Positions 8,158 to 16,301 of a stretch of DNA of 46,920 nucleotides are shown piece by piece. Each line of letters starts with the position of its first letter. Position 1 is the stretch's first letter. Under the pieces are notes generated by a model, which worked only from the letters and a program-made list of their open reading frames with translations, had not been told where the DNA came from and searched no databases. Source of the DNA: an uncultured Bacilli bacterium (GTDB lineage: Bacteria > Bacillota_I > Bacilli_A > RF39 > UBA660); NCBI GenBank assembly GCA_944358775.1, contig CALVRU010000006.1, positions 1 to 46,920 on the forward strand, in the 5' to 3' direction. Position numbers and translations under genes: made by a program.

Positions 8158-9396
8158 TTACCCAAGTGCTACAAAAAATAGTGCTGCACAAATTTCTCTT
8201 GGAAAATAATAAAATACCGAAACGAAGAAAGAACGATTCATAGAATTTTTACGTAAGCGTCGATATAAAAAGCAGACAATCGCCTTCCGGCCTTGATATT
8301 TTAAAATCTCAAAGACTTGCCCCAACCACTGAATTTTATCGTAGATGGCACCGCGCGTATCTCCTGTTTCAAAGGTATAATCCTTCTTTAATTGTGATAA
8401 TACTTCTTCGATTTGATAAATCTGAAAATACGAATACCGGTACAACTCCATTACATTTTCTAAGCCACGTATCCATAATTGTTCCAAAGATAACGATTGC
8501 TCTTCTTCCAATAAGAAACGAAGTACATCTTGATGATAGATCTTCATAAAACGGTTGCATACTTTTTGAAAGCGAACGATTGCCTTCTGAAACTTCGAAT
8601 AGGAAAATTTCAGGAAAGTATAACGGTAACCGTCGAATTTTCCATAAGACTTCATCGCATCAAAGTATCCTAATTGCATATGATTACGAATATCTTCTGA
8701 ATTGAAATTCAGAAAACTACCGAGATCGAGCGTTGGTTTAATATAATGTACCCTTGGATCGCGATAAAAAGATGGATGCGTCGGTTCCTTATGGGAAAGA
8801 TCAATTGCAATCACTTCCGTCGCCCCTAACCGAAAGGCAAACGAAATCGGCAAGTTATCGACATAACCACCATCGATATAATCTTTTCTATCGATCGAAC
8901 AAACCGGAAAAGCTGGAAAAGGAGATGCTGATGCTAAAATATAATCGAGAACATTTTCCTTACGAATCTGATCCATCGTCACATAATAGGGATCTAAAAA
9001 GGGAAAAGAAACCGTAACTACCCCAAAGTGATTTCCCGCTTGTTTCAATTGTTCAACATTCAATTGATCTTTTAAGAGCTTGCGAAACGGAGCAATATCT
9101 AATCCTCCCGCTTTCAGATAACTTTTCAAAAAAGGAAGTAACTTTTCGCGATTTTGAAACAATTCTTCCAATTGAAAGCCATCAATTTTACCACGAATAA
9201 CATCATGAAAATCGAGCTCTTGCCATAAGGATACCGCTCGCTTATAATCTCCCATCACCATCAAAGCACCATTGATAGCGCCAATACTAGTACCTGTTAC
9301 AATATCATAAGAGATACCAAGTTCTAACAGGGCTTTCCATACACCTATTTCATAAGAACCTTTCGTTCCGCCACCACCTAAAACAATTGCCCGCAT
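8158..9396 (-). CDS. patatin-like phospholipase (copy 1)
   Basis: This 412-residue protein starts directly with the patatin oxyanion motif LGGGGTKG (residues 6-13). The nucleophile elbow is GTSIGA with Ser37, and the dyad Asp is Asp175 in IDGGYVDN. Patatins are lipid acyl hydrolases with a Ser-Asp dyad. The first 200 residues form the catalytic domain; the remaining 200 are a basic, helical region of unknown role, also present in the paralog at 20545. ATG 9396 is chosen because TAGGTGATATT precedes it and the motif begins right after; the frame is open to 9450 without a better start. Substrate and cellular location are unknown. Confidence 0.85.
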   Translation of the reverse strand: MRAIVLGGGGTKGSYEIGVWKALLELGISYDIVTGTSIGAINGALMVMGDYKRAVSLWQELDFHDVIRGKIDGFQLEELFQNREKLLPFLKSYLKAGGLDIAPFRKLLKDQLNVEQLKQAGNHFGVVTVSFPFLDPYYVTMDQIRKENVLDYILASASPFPAFPVCSIDRKDYIDGGYVDNLPISFAFRLGATEVIAIDLSHKEPTHPSFYRDPRVHYIKPTLDLGSFLNFNSEDIRNHMQLGYFDAMKSYGKFDGYRYTFLKFSYSKFQKAIVRFQKVCNRFMKIYHQDVLRFLLEEEQSLSLEQLWIRGLENVMELYRYSYFQIYQIEEVLSQLKKDYTFETGDTRGAIYDKIQWLGQVFEILKYQGRKAIVCFLYRRLRKNSMNRSFFVSVFYYFPREICAALFFVALG

Positions 9397-9452
9397 AATA
9401 TCACCTAACATAATATATGATTGCTCGAACCGAAAGCGTAGCGCAAACACAC

Positions 9453-9475
9453 AAAAAAGAGAGTTTCCTCTCTTA
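9453..9475 (-). terminator. terminator ending the leuS operon
   Basis: On the minus strand AAGAGAG, a GAAA tetraloop and CTCTCTT are followed by a T-run. It overlaps the stop codon of the lipoprotein gene and separates the leuS operon from the patatin gene. Confidence 0.85.
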
Positions 9476-9937
9476 ATAAATATATTGATAATTTCTTGTT
9501 ATTACGTTCTGATCGACCGTAGTGTACGATAACATAACCCGAAATTCAGCATGAAACAAAGACATATCACCTGGGTTTGGCAAATATCCCATTAAAATAA
9601 TCCCCTTCGTCGTCATATGTTCTGGATCTAACGTAACTTTCTCATCCAAAATCCCAAGCGATGGAAAAATATCATCTGTTACTTGATCATGAATTACCAA
9701 CAATTGAATATCCTGCATCAAAACATTTGGCTCATCTAAAATAAGTTGATATTGTAATTCTCTATCCGTAAAAGGAACAACCGACAATTCCAATTGAAAA
9801 TCCTTTTCCGTATCAAACGTTGAAACACTTTGCAACTCTTCGACGGCTTGATAATATTCTTTATTTTGCTGATTTTCACATCCGGTCAATAACAAAAGAC
9901 TACCAAAACAACAGAATAAAAGCAAATACTTTTTCAT
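9473..9937 (-). CDS. small lipoprotein of unknown function
   Basis: This 154-residue protein has a lipoprotein signal: MKKYLLLFCCFGSLLLLTGC with the lipobox LLTGC. It should be diacylated on Cys and held on the outer face of the membrane. The rest is acidic and beta-rich, without a motif I recognise. Its ATG overlaps the leuS stop by one base (TAATG), which points to translational coupling, and it lacks a clear ribosome site of its own. It is the last gene of the T-box operon, so its level should follow leucine starvation. That link is odd for a lipoprotein and may be only positional. Confidence 0.75.
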   Translation of the reverse strand: MKKYLLLFCCFGSLLLLTGCENQQNKEYYQAVEELQSVSTFDTEKDFQLELSVVPFTDRELQYQLILDEPNVLMQDIQLLVIHDQVTDDIFPSLGILDEKVTLDPEHMTTKGIILMGYLPNPGDMSLFHAEFRVMLSYTTVDQNVITRNYQYIY

Positions 9938-12339
9938 TAACGAACCACAATATTGACGATTCTACCTTTGATCACAATCGTTTTAACAATCTCTTTGCCT
10001 TCGATATAACGTTTTACATTCTCTTCTTGAAGTGCTTTTTCTTTGATCACATCTTCTTCGTCGTCCACTGAAATCGTAATCGTCGCTCTCACTTTTCCAT
10101 TTACTTGAACCGCAATCGTCTTCTCACGTTCTACTAATTTATCTTCTTCATAACTAGGCCAAGCCGATTTCCAAAGCGCTTCACCTAAGCCATACATCTC
10201 ATTTAACTCTTCTGTCACATGTGGACAAATCGGGTTGAAAAGTAATAGATACGTCCGAAAATCTTGTTTCGTAATACTGCCGATTTCTTCCATTTTATTG
10301 AGTAAAATCATCAAACTAGAAACCGCTGTATTAAACTTCATATGATCGATATCTTCGGTTACTTTTTTGATCGTCTTATGAAGAAGTTGTTCTAATTCTT
10401 TTGTGTATCCTTCTTCTTGATTGATCATTTCACCCGCGCGATATACCCGATTGATAAAACGATAAATACCATTTAATCCTTGTTCGTTCCAAGCAGCTTC
10501 TTTCTCATAATCACCCATGAACATTTCGTAGCAACGTAATGCATCGGCTCCATACATGTTGACCATATCATCCGGATTAATGACATTTCCTTTCGATTTA
10601 CTCATCTTCTCGCCGCCTTCGCCCAAAATCATACCATGAGCAACTCGTACTCGGAATGGTTCTTTGTTCGGAACAAGACCGATATTATATAAAAACTGAT
10701 TCCAGAACCGCGCATATAACAAATGTCTCGTCGCATGCTCCATACCACCATTGTAATAGTCGACTTGACCCCAGTATTTTAAAGCATCCATACTTGCCAT
10801 TTCTTTTTCGTTATGAGGATCCATATAGCGTAAAAAGTACCAACTAGACCCTGCCCAGTTTGGCATCGTATCTGTCTCTCTTTTCGCTTTTCCACCACAA
10901 TGTGGACAAGTTGTATTGACAAAAGAATCGATCTTAGCAAGTGGACTTTCCCCATTATCAGTCGGCTCATACTCGGTTACATCAGGAAGTAAAACTGGTA
11001 GATCTTCTTCTGGTACCGCAACCCAACCACATTTTTCACAATAGACAAGTGGAATTGGTTCTCCCCAGAAACGTTGTCTCGTAAAAATCCAATCTTGAAG
11101 ACGATAATTTACTTTTTTACGACCAAGACCTTCTTTTTCCAAGTAGTCGATCATTTTTAAAATACTGTCTTGTTTATTCGTCATTCCATCTAAAATTGGT
11201 GAATTAATCATCTTGCCATCGCCGGTATACGCTTCTTTCGAGGTATCGCCACCTTCGATAACCGGAATGATATCAAGATCAAACTTCTTAGCAAAATCAT
11301 AATCTCTTTGATCATGTGCTGGCACTGCCATAATTGCCCCAGTTCCATATCCCATCATGACATAATCCGAAATAAAAATCGGCACATTTTGATTCGTAAG
11401 TGGATTGATGGCTGTCAATCCTTGAATGCGAACTCCTGTTTTATCTTTGACAAGCTGTGTCCGTTCAAACTCGGTCTTCTCCTTCGCTTTTTCTTGATAC
11501 TCCCGAACTTCATCAAGATTCGAAATACGATCTTTATACTCTTCCAAAATTGGATGTTCTGGGGCTACGACCATAAAAGTGACACCATACAAAGTATCGG
11601 GACGCGTCGTAAAGACCGTTAATTTTTGATCGACTTCGGCAATCTTAAAATCGACTTCAGCCCCGGTACTCTTCCCAATCCAGTTAATCTGTGCAGTCTT
11701 AATTCGTTCCTCGAAATCCGTATCGTTCAAACCATCCAATAACTGTTCAGCATAATCACTCATTCGAAGAACCCATTGCGATTTCTCCTTTTGTACTACC
11801 TTCGAACCACAACGTTCACAAACACCGCCCGAAGCATCTTCGTTGGATAAAACCGATTTACAAGTAGGACACCAATTCACATTTTTCTTCGCTTTATAAG
11901 CCATCCCATGTTTAAAAAATTGCAAGAATTGCCACTGTGTCCACTTGTAATACTCCGGATCCGTCGTCGAGAATTCTCGGCTCCAATCAAATGAAATACC
12001 AAGTTCTTGAATCTGATGCTTAAATGTTTTAATATTCTCTTTCACAGCTTCCTTTGGATGAATATGATTTTTTATCGCATACTGTTCTGCCGGAGCTCCA
12101 AAAGCATCCCACCCCATTGGGAACAAAACGTTATATCCCATCATCCGCTTTTTTCTAGCCATCGCATCAAGAGCCGTATAACTACGAACATGTCCGACAT
12201 GCAAACCTGCCCCCGACGGATAAGGAAACTCTACTAAATAATAGTACTTTGGTTTCTCACTTCCCGTAATCGCTTCAAAACTATGCTCTTTTTCCCAAAT
12301 TTCTTGCCACTTCTTCTCTATCTTTTTAAATTGATACAT
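9937..12339 (-). CDS. leuS: leucyl-tRNA synthetase
   Basis: At 800 residues this matches bacterial LeuRS, the class I enzyme that charges tRNA-Leu. The HIGH-type motif appears as PYPSGAGLHVGH near residue 40, two zinc-type CxxC pairs (WCPTCKSVLS and CERCG) lie near 157-180, the editing domain includes the TTRPDT block, and the KMSKS motif is present as GEKMSKSKGNV. It starts at ATG 12339, overlapping the preceding membrane-protein gene by 14 nt. Expression is very likely governed by the upstream T-box with a leucine specifier codon. No frameshift or missing motif was seen. Confidence 0.98.
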   Translation of the reverse strand: MYQFKKIEKKWQEIWEKEHSFEAITGSEKPKYYYLVEFPYPSGAGLHVGHVRSYTALDAMARKKRMMGYNVLFPMGWDAFGAPAEQYAIKNHIHPKEAVKENIKTFKHQIQELGISFDWSREFSTTDPEYYKWTQWQFLQFFKHGMAYKAKKNVNWCPTCKSVLSNEDASGGVCERCGSKVVQKEKSQWVLRMSDYAEQLLDGLNDTDFEERIKTAQINWIGKSTGAEVDFKIAEVDQKLTVFTTRPDTLYGVTFMVVAPEHPILEEYKDRISNLDEVREYQEKAKEKTEFERTQLVKDKTGVRIQGLTAINPLTNQNVPIFISDYVMMGYGTGAIMAVPAHDQRDYDFAKKFDLDIIPVIEGGDTSKEAYTGDGKMINSPILDGMTNKQDSILKMIDYLEKEGLGRKKVNYRLQDWIFTRQRFWGEPIPLVYCEKCGWVAVPEEDLPVLLPDVTEYEPTDNGESPLAKIDSFVNTTCPHCGGKAKRETDTMPNWAGSSWYFLRYMDPHNEKEMASMDALKYWGQVDYYNGGMEHATRHLLYARFWNQFLYNIGLVPNKEPFRVRVAHGMILGEGGEKMSKSKGNVINPDDMVNMYGADALRCYEMFMGDYEKEAAWNEQGLNGIYRFINRVYRAGEMINQEEGYTKELEQLLHKTIKKVTEDIDHMKFNTAVSSLMILLNKMEEIGSITKQDFRTYLLLFNPICPHVTEELNEMYGLGEALWKSAWPSYEEDKLVEREKTIAVQVNGKVRATITISVDDEEDVIKEKALQEENVKRYIEGKEIVKTIVIKGRIVNIVVR

Positions 12340-12727
12340 CTTTAACCATTCCCTTCTTTTTATAATACTTTCCTACTAACTCGTAAGAAATTAAAATCAA
12401 AATCAACAAAATCACAAACCCAAACAATAGTTGCCACACAAAACCATCGAGAAAACTAATTACTGTAACCGTAATCGCCATATCGAAAGAACCGATCACC
12501 GCAATGAGATACAACAGTTTGCGATACGATATTTTTTCCATATCCAAATGATATCGTAACAACAAAAAATGAATCTCCACCGGAATTTTCGCTTCATCGA
12601 TCGGCTTCTTACTTTTTCTTTTTCCTTCTTTGACATCGAGTTTCACTAGTTCCTTACGAATCGTAAACAAATAATAAATCATATAAATGAAGACAAATGT
12701 CAGTATAAACAATCCTACATAATACAT
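12326..12727 (-). CDS. small membrane protein upstream of leuS
   Basis: This 133-residue protein has three hydrophobic segments: about 3-21, about 65-88 and about 93-118. A basic cytoplasmic loop follows the first, and the C-terminus is basic. I do not recognise the family. GGAGGAG precedes ATG 12727; the frame also reads from TTG 12739, which lies upstream of that site and is not used. It is the first gene behind the T-box terminator and overlaps leuS by 14 nt, so it is made together with LeuRS. Confidence 0.7.
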   Translation of the reverse strand: MYYVGLFILTFVFIYMIYYLFTIRKELVKLDVKEGKRKSKKPIDEAKIPVEIHFLLLRYHLDMEKISYRKLLYLIAVIGSFDMAITVTVISFLDGFVWQLLFGFVILLILILISYELVGKYYKKKGMVKDVSI

Positions 12728-12740
12728 AAACTCCTCCAAT

Positions 12741-12771
12741 AAAAAACGTCCTTATGAAAAACATAAGGACG
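12741..12771 (-). terminator. T-box attenuator terminator
   Basis: CGTCCTTATG and CATAAGGACG form a 10-bp stem followed on the minus strand by six T. It lies between the T-box core and the first gene, as expected for the terminator that folds when tRNA-Leu is charged. Confidence 0.9.
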
Positions 12772-12956
12772 AATCTCTCCGTGGTACCACCTTAATTCGC
12801 AAGAAAACCTCTTGCGCACTTAATAACGATAACGTCGTCAAACGCGATATCTATAAGAAGAACAAGTTCAGTAGTTTTTCTTCTTAGTTTCCACCAACCA
12901 CTAAGTCTCTCGTAAGAAAAAGTTACTTACTACTTTCTTCGATACCGAAAAAAGAT
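12741..12956 (-). promoter_or_regulatory. T-box riboswitch, leucine specifier (CUU)
   Basis: The minus-strand leader has the parts of a T-box. Stem I carries an AGTA motif and GAGAGACTTAG, followed by GGTTGGTGG. The antiterminator core AAGGTGGTACCACGG lies at 12779-12793, followed by the terminator. In the 3' strand of stem I the specifier position reads TGAA-CTT-G, so the codon is CTT (12864-12866), a leucine codon in agreement with leuS downstream. Uncharged tRNA-Leu should pair with the specifier and the T-box bulge, stabilise the antiterminator and let transcription continue into the membrane protein, leuS and the lipoprotein. Confidence 0.93.
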
Positions 12957-12962
12957 ATTATT

Positions 12963-12991
12963 AGTATATTAGATTTCTCCAATATATTCAA
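12963..12991 (-). promoter_or_regulatory. promoter of the T-box/leuS operon
   Basis: TTGAAT (12986-12991), a 17-nt spacer and TATACT (12963-12968) on the minus strand place the transcript start near 12956, at the 5' edge of stem I. The -35 and spacer lie inside the last codons of the GH31 gene. Confidence 0.7.
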
Positions 12992-15401
12992 GTAGTTTTA
13001 AGAATAATCGAACATATTCTTTACTTAATCCCTGTTTTTTCAATTTCCGAATCTCAATTCTCTTTTTCTTAATTGCCAAATTGGAAAACATAATTTCAGA
13101 GATCTTCTCTTTTAAATAAGTATCAATTTGCAAGTCGAGTAAAATACTATCGATATCATCGTTGATTAAGCGAACTGCATCAATCTCGATATCTTTTCCT
13201 TTACAATTGATCGTAAGCTGACCAACCGATGGCACATGTTTCACTTCAACTACGAAATCATTCTCTTCGACATAAGAAGTCGTCTCTACTTGTGAGTTAT
13301 TAAAGTAAGCAATTACTTCATCGGCTTGTTTTGTATTACGGAAACGGAAACGATAATCCCGATCATCTGGAACAAGACCACTCTTTCCCTCTAGTGAACG
13401 AATAATCACCGTATAATTACTTGGTAAATAGTTATAGTCAATCTGTGTCTTCAAGAAATAACCATCTTTGTATAAAGTAGTAACGCCATCATCTTCATAT
13501 AAATTATACGTGTTATTTTGCCCCGGGAAAATATGAATTTCGAACTCATTCGGATTACTAATATTATTTTGATTACTCTCTTTCGAAAGTGGAATAATCG
13601 ATCCCGCTTTTACAAATACAGGATAATCCTCATCACGGAAGAAAGATATATATTGCTTCTTACCAGGGAATTTTTTACCGGTTTTAAAATCATACCAGAT
13701 TCCTTCCGGCATATAAAACTTATGAATCGTCCGGTTCATGACGGTATCTTTCTTATTTAAGATAGGAGCGACCATCATTTCCTTTCCAAAGTAATATTGA
13801 TTTGCAAACACTTCATCATCATAGATCCATGGTATCTTATAATAAAGTGGCGTAATCAAAGGCGTTCCATCCAAATAGTATTGATACGCCTCCGTATACA
13901 AATATGGAATTAACTCATGGCGAAGACGAAGATAATCATCGACGACACTAAACGTCTTAATATCCCATCGCCACGGTTCTCTTTTATAATATCTTCCCCG
14001 CGCTGCATGAAAACGTAAAATCGGGCTGAATACCCCCAGCTGAACAGAGCGAATATACAATTCAGGATCTTCAATTCCCCCGTGATTTCCAGCAATATCG
14101 TGACTCCACCAAGATACGCCGATATTGGCAGCACTTTGATACAACTTCGGTAATTTTCGTAACATTTCCCAACTTGTTTCTGTCTCCCCGGAATACAAAA
14201 CAGGATAACGATGTGGCGCGATTTCACCGGCACGCGCTAATAACATACCACGCTTCGCTGGAATTCTAGCCAAATCCAAAAAATGGTAATGATTCAAAAT
14301 CCACAAAGGAAGAGTCTTGCCATCTTGTGGCAAATAATCATTCCAAAAGAAATCAACTCCCTTTGCTTCTAACGAATGCAAAAACAATTTCATATACACA
14401 TCCATAAATCGGGGATTAAGGGGATCGAACGCAATCACATTCGGACTTTCTATATTTAAAAAAGGTAACGCTTGATCATAAAACTCTTCGATTGGATAAA
14501 TCCCTTCTTGTGGATTCACTTGTAATCCGATATGAATATTATGTTCATGTAAAATTTTAATCATCCCAACAGGATCACGAATCAACTGTTCATTGAACGT
14601 AAACCCACCATTAAGCTTATGTACTTTTCCTTTTCGATCCTTTACTTCTCGTAGATGCCAATCTTTATCGAGTAAGATAACAGACAACGGAATATCACGT
14701 TTGGCAAACGTATCTACCAACTCAAGCAATGCTTCATCCGTATAATCATAATTACGACTCCACCAATTTCCAAGCGCATATCTCGGTACAAAAGAAGGTT
14801 TCCCCGTCAAAGCGAAATAATCTTTCAAACATAAATCAAAATCACTACCGTACATAAAAAGATAAATATCCATATACTTCTCTTCACGATCGATAAGTGT
14901 CCCATCTTCTTCAAACAACATATGAACCGAATCATCAAAAGAAACAAATCCATCTGGCGAATATAATCCCTTTTGCATCATCTGATTACTTTTATCACCA
15001 TCGACCGACGTAAAAATTCCATGAAAATTCCGAACTTCAGGATGCCCATAATACCATAGTTTTTCCGGATTACTATTTTGCAAAATAACCTTTAAATTAT
15101 TCATCGGTACTAATTTACCGGCATTGAAACTTTTTCCCTTAGAATATTCCAATTTAAAATATTTCGTCGTAATTTCCAAAAATTGATCATCTTGCCGCAC
15201 CGTAAATTCTGGATGAGGAAAATCGCGGAATAAAACCAATTGACTCGGCTGATCATAGAAAATACCTTTCGGACTATACTCCATTCGAATCAAGCGTTCG
15301 GTAAGTACCGTAAACCGATAAGTATTGCCGATCACCATATTTTCCTTTTTCGCTTTTGCCCGCTCCATACTCATTTTAAATTGATCCCCTAAGTTATACA
15401 T
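12969..15401 (-). CDS. glycoside hydrolase family 31 (alpha-glucosidase-like)
   Basis: This 810-residue enzyme has the GH31 order: N-terminal beta domain, a (beta/alpha)8 barrel (about 210-530) and C-terminal beta domains. The nucleophile motif is FFWNDY with Asp355. The conserved WWSHDIAGNHGG block lies at 431-442 and the family block RHELIPYLYT follows. At the usual acid/base site (WSGD in most members) it reads YSGET, placing Glu406 where Asp is expected. There is no signal peptide, so it is probably cytosolic and acts on imported alpha-glucosides. About 75 helical, charged residues extend beyond the beta domain. GGGTGATGCT precedes ATG 15401. No sugar transporter or regulator is adjacent. 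Confidence 0.9.
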   Translation of the reverse strand: MYNLGDQFKMSMERAKAKKENMVIGNTYRFTVLTERLIRMEYSPKGIFYDQPSQLVLFRDFPHPEFTVRQDDQFLEITTKYFKLEYSKGKSFNAGKLVPMNNLKVILQNSNPEKLWYYGHPEVRNFHGIFTSVDGDKSNQMMQKGLYSPDGFVSFDDSVHMLFEEDGTLIDREEKYMDIYLFMYGSDFDLCLKDYFALTGKPSFVPRYALGNWWSRNYDYTDEALLELVDTFAKRDIPLSVILLDKDWHLREVKDRKGKVHKLNGGFTFNEQLIRDPVGMIKILHEHNIHIGLQVNPQEGIYPIEEFYDQALPFLNIESPNVIAFDPLNPRFMDVYMKLFLHSLEAKGVDFFWNDYLPQDGKTLPLWILNHYHFLDLARIPAKRGMLLARAGEIAPHRYPVLYSGETETSWEMLRKLPKLYQSAANIGVSWWSHDIAGNHGGIEDPELYIRSVQLGVFSPILRFHAARGRYYKREPWRWDIKTFSVVDDYLRLRHELIPYLYTEAYQYYLDGTPLITPLYYKIPWIYDDEVFANQYYFGKEMMVAPILNKKDTVMNRTIHKFYMPEGIWYDFKTGKKFPGKKQYISFFRDEDYPVFVKAGSIIPLSKESNQNNISNPNEFEIHIFPGQNNTYNLYEDDGVTTLYKDGYFLKTQIDYNYLPSNYTVIIRSLEGKSGLVPDDRDYRFRFRNTKQADEVIAYFNNSQVETTSYVEENDFVVEVKHVPSVGQLTINCKGKDIEIDAVRLINDDIDSILLDLQIDTYLKEKISEIMFSNLAIKKKRIEIRKLKKQGLSKEYVRLFLKLLEYIGEI

Positions 15402-15430
15402 AGCATCACCCTATTATTTATTCTAGCTAC

Positions 15431-15459
15431 ATCATACCACAACCATGTCCAAAAGTAAA
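15431..15459 (-). promoter_or_regulatory. promoter of the GH31 gene
   Basis: TTTACT (15454-15459), a 17-nt spacer ending TGG, and TATGAT (15431-15436) on the minus strand, giving an extended -10. Confidence 0.6.
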
Positions 15460-15592
15460 AAAAAATATAAGATGTTATTTTAAAAATGACGTGCAACAAA
15501 AGCGTATTAAAATAATATATAGCAAAATGAAAAAGATTAGTAGATATATTAAACAACAACAGTGTTATGTGTTAAAAAAATACTACACTATA

Positions 15593-15621
15593 TTGACAAT
15601 AACAATATAACGTCATATGAT
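15593..15621 (+). promoter_or_regulatory. promoter of the toxin-antitoxin operon
   Basis: TTGACA (15593-15598), a 17-nt spacer and TATGAT (15616-15621). The palindrome TCATATGA (15613-15620) overlaps the -10 and could be the operator for autorepression by the antitoxin; that role is inferred. Confidence 0.75.
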
Positions 15622-15644
15622 TAATATAGAAATGGAGGAATATT

Positions 15645-15920
15645 ATGGAAACCTTAAATTTAAGTGTTCGGGTAGATGCCAATGATAAGAAAAATTTCGA
15701 ACAGTTTTGTAATAATGTTGGTATGAATGTTTCTACTGCAATCAATATGTTTATTAAAGCAGTGTTAAGAGAGCAAAAATTACCATTTGAAGTACGTGCA
15801 AAAACTTTTGATAACACCGTTTATGAAAAATTACAAGAAGCAGAAATAGAAATCAGTAATACTTCTAAAAGATATTCAAAAGAAGAAATCTTAGAAAGCA
15901 TGAATAACATTATAGGATAA
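15645..15920 (+). CDS. type II antitoxin, RelB/DinJ family
   Basis: This 91-residue protein begins METLNLSVRVDANDKKNFEQ. The N-terminus forms a ribbon-helix-helix DNA-binding element, with the typical VGMNVSTAINMFIKAVLRE block of RelB/DinJ antitoxins. The C-terminal half (about 50-91) is acidic and would wrap the toxin. GGAGG (15634-15638) precedes the ATG. It binds and neutralises the toxin encoded 5 nt downstream and probably represses the shared promoter. The pair runs on the plus strand within a long minus-strand stretch and is more AT-rich than its neighbours, which fits a recent arrival. Confidence 0.88.
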   Translation: METLNLSVRVDANDKKNFEQFCNNVGMNVSTAINMFIKAVLREQKLPFEVRAKTFDNTVYEKLQEAEIEISNTSKRYSKEEILESMNNIIG

Positions 15921-15925
15921 TAGTT

Positions 15926-16237
15926 ATGTATAAAATGGAATTTTTACCCATCGCAAAAAAAGATATAGATAATATCATTTATTATATCTCTTATAATTTA
16001 AAAAATATTACCGCTTCAAAAAAATTACGAGATTTGTTCATAAGTAAATTAGATGATATTGTAGAGTTTCCTTACAGAAATTCTGTCTATCAACCAATAG
16101 GTACTTTAAAAAACGAATATAGAAGTTATAGAATGAAAAATTTCCTTATATTTTATCTTATAAATGAAGATGAAAAATTAATTACTATCGTTAGAATTTT
16201 ATATCAGAAAATGGATATTAGTAACATATTAGAATAG
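15926..16237 (+). CDS. type II toxin, RelE/ParE family
   Basis: This 103-residue basic protein starts MYKMEFLPIAKKDIDNIIYY and ends with the family core YRSYRMKNFLIFYLINEDEK and IVRILYQKMD. This is the RelE/ParE fold, with the characteristic Tyr/Arg-rich strands and late R-x-L-Y segment. RelE members cut mRNA on the ribosome and ParE members poison gyrase; the sequence here does not settle which. It lies 5 nt behind the antitoxin. An alternative ATG is three codons in. The frame is intact, so the toxin is likely functional. Confidence 0.87.
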   Translation: MYKMEFLPIAKKDIDNIIYYISYNLKNITASKKLRDLFISKLDDIVEFPYRNSVYQPIGTLKNEYRSYRMKNFLIFYLINEDEKLITIVRILYQKMDISNILE

Positions 16238-16267
16238 CTTACTAAAATTTCAATACTCTAATAAAGC

Positions 16268-16301
16268 AAAAAAAATAGGAATTATTCCTTCCTATTTTTT
16301 T
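16268..16301. terminator. bidirectional terminator between toxin and cadherin-like gene
   Basis: ATAGGAA (16275-16281) pairs with TTCCTAT (16289-16295), extended by A- and T-runs on both sides. The stop codon of the minus-strand gene lies in the loop. Confidence 0.8.

Noticed and set aside
9820..12237. Several plus-strand reading frames opposite leuS
   Set aside because: They lack ribosome sites and family features and mirror a strongly coding minus strand.
15572..15817. An 81-codon minus-strand frame opposite the antitoxin
   Set aside because: The antitoxin frame has a promoter, ribosome site and a recognised family; the opposite frame has none.
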